Positions 33,876 through 42,198 of a stretch of DNA of 64,000 nt are shown in pieces. Below the pieces are notes generated by a model. It was not told where the DNA came from. It saw nothing but the letters and a program-made list of their open reading frames with translations, and searched no databases. Positions within the stretch are counted from its first letter, which is position 1. Each line of letters begins with the position of its first letter. The DNA comes from Candidatus Omnitrophota bacterium. GTDB taxonomy: Bacteria; Omnitrophota; Omnitrophia; Omnitrophales; JACROU01. Location: positions 1 to 64,000 of the forward strand of contig JAJDCD010000022.1 of NCBI GenBank assembly GCA_029261035.1, written 5' to 3'. The translations under genes and the position numbers were made by a program.

Positions 33876-35372
33876 ATGGATGTAAGAGCTCAAACAGCAA
33901 TGGTATTTCATTTGGATAAATGTATTGGATGCCATACCTGTAGTGTGGCATGTAAGAACATTTGGACTGATCGCCCAGGTGCAGAATATATGTGGTGGAA
34001 TAATGTAGAAACAAAACCTGGAACGGGTTACCCCACGCTTTGGGAAGATCAGGTTAATTATAAAGGTGGGTGGGAAGTTACAGACAAGAGAGAACTAAAA
34101 CTTAAAAGTCAAAACAAGAAAAATTTTTGGCTGAAGATGTTCTATAACCCTAACCAACCTACATTGGATGATTATTACGAACCATGGACTTATGAATATA
34201 AGCATTTAACAGATGCTAAGCTAGGAGATGATCAGCCTACAGCTAGACCGATTTCTCAAATCACTGGGGAGCCTATTGATATTGAAGCGGGGCCCAACTG
34301 GGATGATGATTTATCCGGTTCTCCTATCTATGCCGAAAATGATCCTAATTTAAGCCAATTGTCAGAAGATGAGAAAAGAATGCTTTTTGAAATCGAAAGT
34401 ATTTCAATGATGTACTTACCCCGCATTTGTAATCACTGTGCAAACCCAAGTTGTGTAGCTGCTTGTCCTTCTGGGGCATTGTATAAGCGAGGGGAAGATG
34501 GGATTGTACTTGTGAATCAAGATGTTTGTCGTGGTTGGAGAAATTGTGTAGCCGCATGCCCATATAAGAAAATTTATTTTAATTGGAAAACAGGAAAATC
34601 TGAAAAATGTATTTTGTGTTACCCCCGAATAGAAACGGGGCAGCCTCCAGCATGTTTTCATAGTTGTGTTGGGAGAATCCGTTATATGGGTGTTTTGCTT
34701 TATGATGCAGATCGTGTTGAAGAAGCGATGAAAGCGCCTTTAAATTCTCTTGTGGAGTCGCAAAGAAGTGTTTTGTTAGATCCTTTTGACCCTGAAGTTA
34801 TTAAAGGAGCTAAAGAAAACAATATTAGTCCTGAAATGATTGACTCTGCACAGAATTCACCTGTATGGAATTATGTGATGAAGTGGAAATTAGCCTTACC
34901 TCTTCACCCGGAGTTTCGCACACTTCCTATGTTGTACTACGTTCCACCGTTACTTCCTGTAATGGGGAAAATAGGGGACGGTATTTACGAGCATAAAACG
35001 GAAGACTTTTTTGCTTCAATAGAACAAGCGAGGCTTCCTATGAAGTTTTTGGCTTCTCTTTTCAGTGCGGGGAACTTAAATGAAATTAGAAGTGTCATGA
35101 AAAAACTTTTAGCGATACGACATTTCAAAAGAGCGGAATCTAGAAAAGAATTGGGCTCTGACAAGATAAGAAAGATTCTTCATGAATCAAGAATGGACCC
35201 AGAAGAAGCAGAAGCAATCTATCAATTAACTTCTTGCCCTGGACCTTACGAGCGATTTGTTTTACCGCCTCTTCAAAGAGAAGAAGCGATGGAGGGTGGG
35301 GAAGAATGCCCTGAGTCTTGTAAAGGGAGTTGTGGCTTAGGAGATGTTCAAACACCAAAGCGAGGGTTATAA
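33876..35372 (+). CDS. narH: Nitrate reductase beta subunit NarH
   Basis: A 498-residue iron-sulfur subunit that wires NarG to the membrane subunit. Four cysteine groups are visible: CIGCHTCSVACKNIW (from C16), CNHCANPSCVAACP, CRGWRNCVAACP, where Trp replaces a cysteine as expected for the [3Fe-4S] cluster, and CILCYPR...CFHSC. The C-terminal tail ends in a Cys-rich piece (ECPESCKGSCG) not needed for the standard clusters. Thirty-eight bases separate it from narG. Confidence 0.95.
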   Translation: MDVRAQTAMVFHLDKCIGCHTCSVACKNIWTDRPGAEYMWWNNVETKPGTGYPTLWEDQVNYKGGWEVTDKRELKLKSQNKKNFWLKMFYNPNQPTLDDYYEPWTYEYKHLTDAKLGDDQPTARPISQITGEPIDIEAGPNWDDDLSGSPIYAENDPNLSQLSEDEKRMLFEIESISMMYLPRICNHCANPSCVAACPSGALYKRGEDGIVLVNQDVCRGWRNCVAACPYKKIYFNWKTGKSEKCILCYPRIETGQPPACFHSCVGRIRYMGVLLYDADRVEEAMKAPLNSLVESQRSVLLDPFDPEVIKGAKENNISPEMIDSAQNSPVWNYVMKWKLALPLHPEFRTLPMLYYVPPLLPVMGKIGDGIYEHKTEDFFASIEQARLPMKFLASLFSAGNLNEIRSVMKKLLAIRHFKRAESRKELGSDKIRKILHESRMDPEEAEAIYQLTSCPGPYERFVLPPLQREEAMEGGEECPESCKGSCGLGDVQTPKRGL

Positions 35373-35375
35373 GTC

Positions 35376-35903
35376 ATGAGCGAAAAAAATGATTATATAC
35401 AACTAGCAAAGCTTTTGGATTATCCAGATAAAAATTATATCAGTCAGCTAAGAACCATCATTAATTACTTTCAAGAAAAAAGCCCCGCAACTTCTCGTTT
35501 CTTAGAGGACTTTTTATCTCAACTTCTAGATCTGTCTTTGGAGCAAATACAAGAGATACAGACAGCAACTTTTGATGTCAATCCTATCTGTGTGCCTTAT
35601 GTGAGTGTGCATTTGTTTGGAGAAGAAAGTTTTAAGCGTTCTCAGCTTATGGCGGGTTTGGCGATGGCATATGCAGATGAGGAGTTTGATTCAGGTAAAG
35701 AATTAGCAGATCATTTAAGAAATATTCTTAATTTTGCACCTTACTTTAAAGCCGAAGAATGGGATGAGCTTGTTAGTTTTGTTTTGTTGGATTCAGTTGA
35801 AAAGATGCAAGGTAAACTAAAACAGCCGGATCATGTTTTCTTACCCTTATTGAATGCAATTTTAGAAAGACTGCGTCAAGATTCGCTTATAGGAGTTCTT
35901 TAA
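35376..35903 (+). CDS. narJ: Nitrate reductase assembly chaperone NarJ
   Basis: A 175-residue all-helical TorD/NarJ-family chaperone that guides Mo cofactor insertion into NarG and docking of NarGH. It shows LLDYPDKNYI near the N-terminus, FGEESFKRSQLMAGL and the acidic ELADHLRNILNFAPYF segment typical of the family. It lies 3 bases after narH and overlaps the next gene by one base, so the order narGHJI is conserved. Confidence 0.85.
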   Translation: MSEKNDYIQLAKLLDYPDKNYISQLRTIINYFQEKSPATSRFLEDFLSQLLDLSLEQIQEIQTATFDVNPICVPYVSVHLFGEESFKRSQLMAGLAMAYADEEFDSGKELADHLRNILNFAPYFKAEEWDELVSFVLLDSVEKMQGKLKQPDHVFLPLLNAILERLRQDSLIGVL

Positions 35904-37216
35904 TGATGAACCAAATGTTTTTTGTGGGATTGCCTTATTTAGCTTTATTTCTTTTAGTGGCAGGCTCTATCCTCCGATATGTGTGGAATCCTTTTAGTTA
36001 TTCTGCGTTGTCGTCTCAGTTTTTAGAGAAAAATGCATTGTTGTGGGGGACGCTTTCTTGGCATATAGGAATTTTAATTATTTTGCTTGGTCATCTTCCA
36101 GCATTCTTAGTACCCGAACTATGGAAAAGTTTAACTTCCAATTTTGTATTTCTTCTAACAGTAGAAACTGTGGGAGTGATGGCTTCCATTCTTTGTATTG
36201 CAGGACTTATTATTTTAATTGTTAGAAGAGTTGTTTCTGGAAAATTACAGCAAGTAACGACGGTTATTGATATTCTCTTACTCGTACTTATTTTGTTACA
36301 AGTGGTCATTGGTCTTTCGATGGCTCTGATGCATCGGTGGGGAGCTGTATGGTCTACAGGAACAACAACACCCTATCTTTGGAGTATTCTTACCTTTCGT
36401 CCTGACATTTCTTATATAGAAGAAATGCCTCTTTTAGTTCAAGCTCATATTGTGATGGCCTGGATTATATTAATGCTCGTTCCTTTCTCAAGATTGGTTC
36501 ACATATTTTCATTCCCTTTCCAATATTTCTTTCGTCCTCCCCAAAAGGTGGTTTGGGTCAGCGAGAGGAGGAAAGAACATGATGATTCACTTGTGGTGGT
36601 TCAAGAGAGTCGTAGAGACTTTGTTAAAGGGGCTTTGGGATTGTCTGTGGCTGGAGCTTTATTGTCCGTAGGGGTTTTGGATAAATTGGCAGGTTTCTTT
36701 TATAAACCAGAAGTTTCTGTTGAAGAAGAAAGTAAACTGTTAGAGCAAAAACTAAAACGATTAGAACAAACAGCAGAAGAACGCACTTATCAGTTAGAAA
36801 GAATGAAGAAAGAGTTTATTTACGTATCGCGTCTAAATCAACTGGACATAGAAAAAGGGAAATATTTTATTGATTACTTAATGCGTCCTGCTTTAGCGTT
36901 TTTGGGTAAGGATGGGCTTCCTATTCTCATATCTGCAAAATGCACCCATTTAGGATGTACCGTGGGGAGTGAGTTAGATAATCAAGGACGCATATTGTGC
37001 CCTTGCCATGTTTCTTATTTTAATATTAATACAGGGATGCCTAATCAAGGGGCTCCAGCTTTAGATCCTTTGCCTCATTTAGGCTGGGTGATCATGAATG
37101 CGAATAACGAGATTATTCTGGAGCAAGATCCATCCGGAAAGAGATATGGAAATGTGAATGTCAGTAGTATAGACAAAAGCAATCGTGTGTTTATAGCTAA
37201 GAAACATAAGGAGTAA
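35903..37216 (+). CDS. narI: NarI cytochrome b fused to a Rieske iron-sulfur protein
   Basis: A 437-residue fusion. Residues ~1-225 are NarI-like: five membrane segments with SWHIGILIILLGH, MHRWGAVW and QAHIVMAWIILMLVPFSRLVH, providing haem b histidines. A cytoplasmic linker then leads to a twin-arginine-like motif (SRRDFVKGALGLSVAGALL, ~236-254), a sixth membrane helix, a coiled coil (~265-310) and a Rieske domain with CTHLGC (~346) and CPCHVSYF (~366) binding a 2Fe-2S cluster. Followed by a full cytochrome b, it suggests a nitrate reductase physically tied to a bc-type complex. The frame is continuous, so this is not an annotation artefact. Confidence 0.88.
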   Translation: MMNQMFFVGLPYLALFLLVAGSILRYVWNPFSYSALSSQFLEKNALLWGTLSWHIGILIILLGHLPAFLVPELWKSLTSNFVFLLTVETVGVMASILCIAGLIILIVRRVVSGKLQQVTTVIDILLLVLILLQVVIGLSMALMHRWGAVWSTGTTTPYLWSILTFRPDISYIEEMPLLVQAHIVMAWIILMLVPFSRLVHIFSFPFQYFFRPPQKVVWVSERRKEHDDSLVVVQESRRDFVKGALGLSVAGALLSVGVLDKLAGFFYKPEVSVEEESKLLEQKLKRLEQTAEERTYQLERMKKEFIYVSRLNQLDIEKGKYFIDYLMRPALAFLGKDGLPILISAKCTHLGCTVGSELDNQGRILCPCHVSYFNINTGMPNQGAPALDPLPHLGWVIMNANNEIILEQDPSGKRYGNVNVSSIDKSNRVFIAKKHKE

Positions 37217-37219
37217 TCT

Positions 37220-38326
37220 GTGGCTAAGCAAAGTCGTTTAAAGTATGTAATTGATGCCTTGTCTGAAAGGCTGCCTATGGAGAAATTAAGCTTTGAATCT
37301 ATGGTGCAGAAGAAAGAGGTTCCTCTGCATAAAATGAGCTGGGCTTACTATATGGGTGGGTTGGCGCTCTTTTTCTTTTTGACACAGTTGATTACAGGGG
37401 TGATGTTGTTGTTTTACTATGAACCTACGGTTAGTGATGCGCATGCTTCTGTAGAGTATATTACGCAACATGTGGTTTGGGGTGATTTGATTCGAAATTT
37501 ACATACTTGGTCCTCTAGTCTTATGATTCTTTGTGTGATGGTCCATTTGTTAACAACATTTGCGATGAAGGCATTTGAAGCTCCTCGCGAGTTAACTTGG
37601 CTTACCGGTGTTGGCCTTTTAATTATTACTTTTATGTTTGGTTTCACTGGGTATTTACTTCCTTGGCATCAAATTGCAGTCAATGCGACTAAGGTGGGGT
37701 TGCAATCTATTGAATATTTAGGCAATTATCTACCCGGGTTTTTGGCAGAGTGGCCTACGATGATTAAAGAGATTATTCAGGGAGGCCCTACTGTAGGACA
37801 GGCTACTTTAAGCCGTTTTTATGCGCTTCATGTTGTGATTTTACCTTTATGTTTATTTGGTTTGTTGGGTCTTCATTTGCTTTCAGTTCAACTTCACGGA
37901 ATGAGCCAGGGGATTGATAAGCCTTCAAAAAAACAAGAACGCTTTTTTCCATTTTTTGTACTCAAAGATTTTTCTCTTTGGGGGATTGTGTTTTTAATTA
38001 CCTTTATTTTGGCTCTCTGTCTTCCGTTTGAATCATTTTTTTCTTTTCCTCTATTTGAACCTTATGACCCACTGGGATCAACGCCTGATGGAATTAAGCC
38101 AGAGTGGTATTTCTTATTTCTTTTTTATCCTCTAGAACTCCTTCCTTTTTGGGTTGTTCTTTTGGGGTTGATGATTGTGATGGGTGTCTTAACATTTACA
38201 CCCTGGATTTTCAAAAGTACTTCCAGAAAGATATTAACAATTATTTCACTGTTGTCAGCAGCATACCTCATTATTATGACTTTGTTTGGAGGCATAATTT
38301 ATGAATGGGTTAAAGGGGGACACTGA
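37220..38326 (+). CDS. Cytochrome b (b6/subunit IV type) of a bc-like complex
   Basis: A 368-residue membrane cytochrome b. Haem-ligand pairs are H~94/H~108 (HTWSSSLMILCVMVH) and H~203/H~218 (HVVILPLCLFGLLGLH). The 14 and 15 residue offsets match the b6 pattern. A C-terminal part carries KPEWYF, the Qo-site PEWY motif, near residue 293, so the b6 and subunit IV halves are in one chain. It would oxidise quinol with the Rieske domain of the preceding fusion and pass electrons to c-type cytochromes in this operon. It starts three bases after the fusion gene. Confidence 0.9.
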   Translation: MAKQSRLKYVIDALSERLPMEKLSFESMVQKKEVPLHKMSWAYYMGGLALFFFLTQLITGVMLLFYYEPTVSDAHASVEYITQHVVWGDLIRNLHTWSSSLMILCVMVHLLTTFAMKAFEAPRELTWLTGVGLLIITFMFGFTGYLLPWHQIAVNATKVGLQSIEYLGNYLPGFLAEWPTMIKEIIQGGPTVGQATLSRFYALHVVILPLCLFGLLGLHLLSVQLHGMSQGIDKPSKKQERFFPFFVLKDFSLWGIVFLITFILALCLPFESFFSFPLFEPYDPLGSTPDGIKPEWYFLFLFYPLELLPFWVVLLGLMIVMGVLTFTPWIFKSTSRKILTIISLLSAAYLIIMTLFGGIIYEWVKGGH

Positions 38327-38328
38327 TA

Positions 38329-38967
38329 ATGAGATGGATTAAGGTTTTATCATTAGTAAGTTTTCTATTAGGAATCTCTTTTTTATTCCAAGACAACCTT
38401 TGTGCTTACCCTGAGTTTCAAGAGTTCTCACAGAAAAATTCAGGACGTTATGTTAACTGTGCTCTTTGTCATGCCCATCCTGATGGTCCTGAGGGAATTA
38501 AGCCAGGGCAGGTAGGTAGTTTGGATGAGGAGGAAAGGCAGTTGTTGAATCAGGCACGAGCAGCCGTTCAGCCTGGATTTGAAGTTAATAGCCCCATTCT
38601 AAATGAGTTTGGCAATGACATTATGAAGCAATTAGGAAAGAAAGAATTTTTATTGTACCGCAAGTTTCCAGAACGTTTATCTGAAGTGTTAGATCCAAAT
38701 AGCGATTTAGATAACGATGGAATTTCAGATAGGCAAGAATATTTAGATGGAACTCATCCTTTAAATAATCAACACGGAAATCCATGGAAGTTATTTAACC
38801 ATCGATTTTGGAATAATCGTTTTGATATTTTAATTATTGTTTTAGCCACTTTTTTTGGGCTTTATGGTTTTAAGCATTTGCTTCATTGGCTACATTTTAA
38901 GACATCCTCTTTTAATAAGGATGAGGATGAAAGCGAAGATGAGGACAAGGATTCTTATTCCATATAA
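38329..38967 (+). CDS. Monohaem cytochrome c-like protein with calcium-loop motif
   Basis: A 212-residue exported membrane protein. A signal peptide ends near LCAYP. One haem motif, CALCH, lies at ~44-48, with HPDGPEG just after it. Residues ~123-142 (DPNSDLDNDGISDRQEYLDG) form a D-x-D-x-D-G..D..E calcium-binding loop like those of thrombospondin-type repeats. A membrane helix follows (~165-185), then a very acidic cytoplasmic tail. It lies two bases after the cytochrome b gene and so probably is a subunit of the complex. I know no family with this exact arrangement. Confidence 0.75.
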   Translation: MRWIKVLSLVSFLLGISFLFQDNLCAYPEFQEFSQKNSGRYVNCALCHAHPDGPEGIKPGQVGSLDEEERQLLNQARAAVQPGFEVNSPILNEFGNDIMKQLGKKEFLLYRKFPERLSEVLDPNSDLDNDGISDRQEYLDGTHPLNNQHGNPWKLFNHRFWNNRFDILIIVLATFFGLYGFKHLLHWLHFKTSSFNKDEDESEDEDKDSYSI

Positions 38968-38979
38968 GGAGTTATCGTC

Positions 38980-40467
38980 ATGCAAACACAAGCAACTTTT
39001 GATTCCCACAAGGCACTTTTTTTAAATACGTTTGCTTTTACTGTGTGTTTTGCCGTTTGGATGTTAAACGGGGTGCTCGTAACCTTTTTAGTAGCAAATC
39101 AGGTCTTTGACTGGGGTCCTGTTGAAATAGGTTGGTTGTTGGGGATTCCTGTCTTAACGGGTTCTCTTTTTCGTTTGCCTGCAGGTATGCTTACGGATAA
39201 GTTTGGAGGCAAGCCCATTTATGGAGCTTTGCTTTTAATATGCGCTGTACCTATGTACTTATTATCGTACGCTAATGATTTTACCAGTTTTGCTTTATGC
39301 AGTTTTGGATTTGGATTAGCAGGGGTTAGTTTTTCTATTGGAATTGCGTTTTCTTCTGTTTGGTATCCTAAAAATATTCAAGGAACAGTACTCGGCATTT
39401 TTGGTGCAGGAAATGCTGGAGCAGCGCTCACAACATTGTTTGCTCCTACCATCTTAAATAAATTAACACAAAATGGAATCAATATAGAAGGTTGGAGAAT
39501 GTTACCAAAGTATTATGCTTTGGTATTGATTGCCACTGCTATTGTGTTTTTTATCTTTTCTAAAAACAAAAAACCTGCTTCGAGTGGCTTGGGTTGGATT
39601 GAGATGTTGAAGCCATTAAAAAATATTCGAGTATGGCGATTTGGGCTTTATTACTTTTTGGTGTTTGGGTGTTTTGTGGCTTTTTCTCAATGGCTAGTAC
39701 CTTATTTTGTAAATGTTTATTACTTACCTTTAGTTACAGCAGGAATCTTTGCTTCGCTATTTAGTTTGCCTTCAGGTGTTATTCGAGCTTTAGGAGGGTG
39801 GATGTCGGATAAGTTTGGAGCAAGGAAAGTGATGTATTGGATCCTAGCATCTTCAACCATTATTTGCTTCTTGTTAATTGTTCCCAAAATGGATATTTAC
39901 TCCCCAGGGCAGGGGATTATGGCTAAAAGAGCGGGAGAGGTTGTTGGGGTGACTGATGGTGCAATTAAAGTAGATACTAAGACTTACACCATGGTTAAAG
40001 CCCAGAATAAATTTGATGATTTGGATGATCAAGTTTTGGTATTTCCTTCAAAAGAAGTGTGGCAAGAAGCAGTTGTTGAGGTGGGTCAAAAAGTAAAACG
40101 AAAAGAGTTGTTAGCAAAAGGAATAACCCGAATTCATTTTCAGGCGAATGTATGGATTTTTACCGTTCTGGTTATTGCATTAGGGGCTATCTGGGGGATT
40201 GGAAAAGCAGCCGTTTATAAACATATTCCTGATTATTTTCCTAACGAAGTGGGTGTTGTCGGAGGGATGGTCGGAGTTCTTGGCGGGTTAGGCGGGTTTT
40301 TCTGCCCGATTATTTTTGGTTATTTGCTAAAAGGAACAGGGCTTTGGACGAGTTGTTGGATTTTTATGTTCTTTTTATCTTTTCTCTGTCTGTGGTGGAT
40401 GCATCATGTCATTAGTCATATGTTGAGAAAGAAACAACCCGAATTAGAACATCGAATTGACCATTAA
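38980..40467 (+). CDS. narK: NarK-family nitrate/nitrite carrier with extra soluble insert
   Basis: A 495-residue MFS transporter with ~12 membrane segments. The family signatures are FRLPAGMLTDKFGGK in the 2-3 loop and FGAGNAGAALTT on helix 5. Unusually, about 85 residues (~304-389, from MDIYSPGQG to RIHFQANVW) of beta-rich, hydrophilic sequence are inserted between membrane segments of the second half. The segment includes GVTDGAIKVDTKTYTMVKA. It would import nitrate, by proton symport or antiport for nitrite. A second carrier follows 27 bases later. Confidence 0.9.
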   Translation: MQTQATFDSHKALFLNTFAFTVCFAVWMLNGVLVTFLVANQVFDWGPVEIGWLLGIPVLTGSLFRLPAGMLTDKFGGKPIYGALLLICAVPMYLLSYANDFTSFALCSFGFGLAGVSFSIGIAFSSVWYPKNIQGTVLGIFGAGNAGAALTTLFAPTILNKLTQNGINIEGWRMLPKYYALVLIATAIVFFIFSKNKKPASSGLGWIEMLKPLKNIRVWRFGLYYFLVFGCFVAFSQWLVPYFVNVYYLPLVTAGIFASLFSLPSGVIRALGGWMSDKFGARKVMYWILASSTIICFLLIVPKMDIYSPGQGIMAKRAGEVVGVTDGAIKVDTKTYTMVKAQNKFDDLDDQVLVFPSKEVWQEAVVEVGQKVKRKELLAKGITRIHFQANVWIFTVLVIALGAIWGIGKAAVYKHIPDYFPNEVGVVGGMVGVLGGLGGFFCPIIFGYLLKGTGLWTSCWIFMFFLSFLCLWWMHHVISHMLRKKQPELEHRIDH

Positions 40468-40494
40468 CAACGAGTAAAGTTTAAGGAGTGGAAG

Positions 40495-42090
40495 ATGTCA
40501 AAAATTAATATTCCCGATTGGGATGTCGAAAATAATGAGTTTTGGAATAATAAGGGTAAAAAACTTGCTTCTAAGAACCTTTGGCTTTCTATTCCTGCAT
40601 TGCTACTGGCTTTTTCTGTCTGGTTGATGTGGGGGATGGTTATTGTTCAGATGAAAAAGCTGGGATTTAACTTAGGGCTTCCTGCGGAAACTCCGGAGCA
40701 TTTAAGGCGAATTAACGAACTTTTATGGACGCTTCCTGCGATTGCAGGTTTGTCTGGAGCAACATTGAGGATTCCCAATTCTTTTTTAATTGCTGTTGGG
40801 GGTGGACGTAATGTTATTTTCTTAACGACAGCACTTCTTCTAATTCCAACAGTGGCTGCAGGGGTAGCGTTACAGGATGTGAATACGCCTTTTTTCATTT
40901 TTGCTTTATTAGCGGCCTTATCCGGGTTTGGGGGAGGTAACTTTGCTTCTTCCATGTCTAACATTAGTTTTTTCTTTCCTAAAAGAGTCCAGGGAACTTC
41001 ATTGGGTTTGAATGCAGGTCTTGGTAATTTAGGTGTGAGTGTTATGCAGTTTGTGATTCCTATTGTTATTGCAGGAGGAGTCTTTGGAGCTGTGGCAGGT
41101 GGAGGTTTACCCTTAGTGGAGGTGGATGGCTCTAAAGCTGTGGGAACTTTGGTGTATATTCAGAACGCGGCATGGGTTTGGGTGCCTCTCTTAATCATTT
41201 CTGTTATCGCTGCTTTCTTCGGTATGAACAATTTGAAGTTTGCAACCCCTGCATTAGGTAATTATTTTTTAGAGTTTAGTAAAATTATATTATTGATTTT
41301 TTTCGGAGTAGTCGCTGCTGGTTTTGGAGGTTGGTTACTAATTGGTTTAAAATTGAATATGTGGCTTGTGTTGCCCATTACAATTTTGATAACCGTTCTC
41401 TTGATGAAATTCTTATCTCCTGGGGAGTTGAAGGAAAATTTAAATAGGCAGTTTTCAATCTTTAAAAGTAAGCATAACTGGATTATGACGATTATCTATA
41501 CGATGACTTTTGGCTCTTTTATTGGATACTCTGCTTCTTTCCCAAAATTAATTCAGGATGTGTTTGGATACCTACCCGATGGAGGGGTGAACCCAAATGC
41601 GCCAAACCCTATGACATGGGCTTTTTTAGGCCCCATGTTAGGCGCTTTAATTAGACCCTTAGGGGGATGGCTTTCTGATAAAGTCAATAGTGGGTCTAAA
41701 GTGACGACATGGAGTACGATTGCTCAGGTAGGTGCGGCGCTTGGAGTTGCTTACTTTATAGTTCAGGCAAAAGGGGTTGAAACTCCTGAAACTTATTGGT
41801 GGCCATTTTTTGTACTATTTATGATTTTATTCATTGCTACGGGCGTTGGAAATGGATCTACGTTTAGAAGTATTCCATATATTTTTAGTAAAGAGCAAGC
41901 GGGCCCTGTACTAGGATGGACCTCAGCCATTGCTGCTTATGGGGCATTTATTATTCCCAAAGTTTTTGGACAACAAATTAAAGCGGGCCATGCGGAATAT
42001 GCGCTTTATGGATTTACGGCTTATTATTTGATTTGCTTGCTCCTGAATTGGTATTACTATGACCGAAAAAATTCGCTCATTAAATGTTAG
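40495..42090 (+). CDS. narK2: Second NarK-family nitrate/nitrite carrier
   Basis: A 531-residue MFS carrier. It shows AGLSGATLRIPNSFLIAVGG, the long conserved GGGNFASSMSNISFFFPKR, and NAGLGNLGVSVMQF, the nitrate signature. In the second half PLGGWLSDKVN is clear. It resembles NarK2/NarU-type nitrite/nitrate antiporters more than the first carrier does. Pairs of unequal NarK proteins (or NarK1-NarK2 fusions) are common in denitrifiers. It is the last gene of the operon. Confidence 0.9.
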   Translation: MSKINIPDWDVENNEFWNNKGKKLASKNLWLSIPALLLAFSVWLMWGMVIVQMKKLGFNLGLPAETPEHLRRINELLWTLPAIAGLSGATLRIPNSFLIAVGGGRNVIFLTTALLLIPTVAAGVALQDVNTPFFIFALLAALSGFGGGNFASSMSNISFFFPKRVQGTSLGLNAGLGNLGVSVMQFVIPIVIAGGVFGAVAGGGLPLVEVDGSKAVGTLVYIQNAAWVWVPLLIISVIAAFFGMNNLKFATPALGNYFLEFSKIILLIFFGVVAAGFGGWLLIGLKLNMWLVLPITILITVLLMKFLSPGELKENLNRQFSIFKSKHNWIMTIIYTMTFGSFIGYSASFPKLIQDVFGYLPDGGVNPNAPNPMTWAFLGPMLGALIRPLGGWLSDKVNSGSKVTTWSTIAQVGAALGVAYFIVQAKGVETPETYWWPFFVLFMILFIATGVGNGSTFRSIPYIFSKEQAGPVLGWTSAIAAYGAFIIPKVFGQQIKAGHAEYALYGFTAYYLICLLLNWYYYDRKNSLIKC

Positions 42091-42093
42091 TTT

Positions 42094-42134
42094 TGTGATT
42101 TGAATCACTGTTTTATTGTACGGCACATGATAAT
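42094..42134 (+). promoter_or_regulatory. CRP-type site and -10 before the radical SAM gene
   Basis: TGTGA-TTTGAA-TCACT (42094-42109) is followed by GATAAT (42129-42134), 27.5 bp from the site centre. Fourth member of the set. Confidence 0.55.
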
Positions 42135-42197
42135 TTAAACTCGTGATCGATTAATTTTTTATTAATAAACCAAAGTCTATTAGCGAGTTTAAATTAT
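42130..42197 (+). repeat. 14-bp inverted repeat ending at the start codon
   Basis: ATAATTTAAACTCG (42130-42143) and CGAGTTTAAATTAT (42184-42197) are perfect complements 40 bases apart. The right arm ends one base before ATG 42199, where a Shine-Dalgarno sequence would be expected but is absent. The left arm overlaps the predicted -10 and start of transcription. Confidence 0.75.
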
Positions 42198-42198
42198 T

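Noticed and set aside
30202-35372. NarGH as nitrite oxidoreductase (NxrAB)
   Set aside because: No Tat signal on the alpha subunit, and NarJ, NarI and NarK genes accompany it, so nitrate reduction is more likely.
41900-42130. Fnr-type TTGAT-N4-ATCAA boxes near nar genes
   Set aside because: None seen with correct symmetry; the palindromes present have TGTGA-type half-sites.
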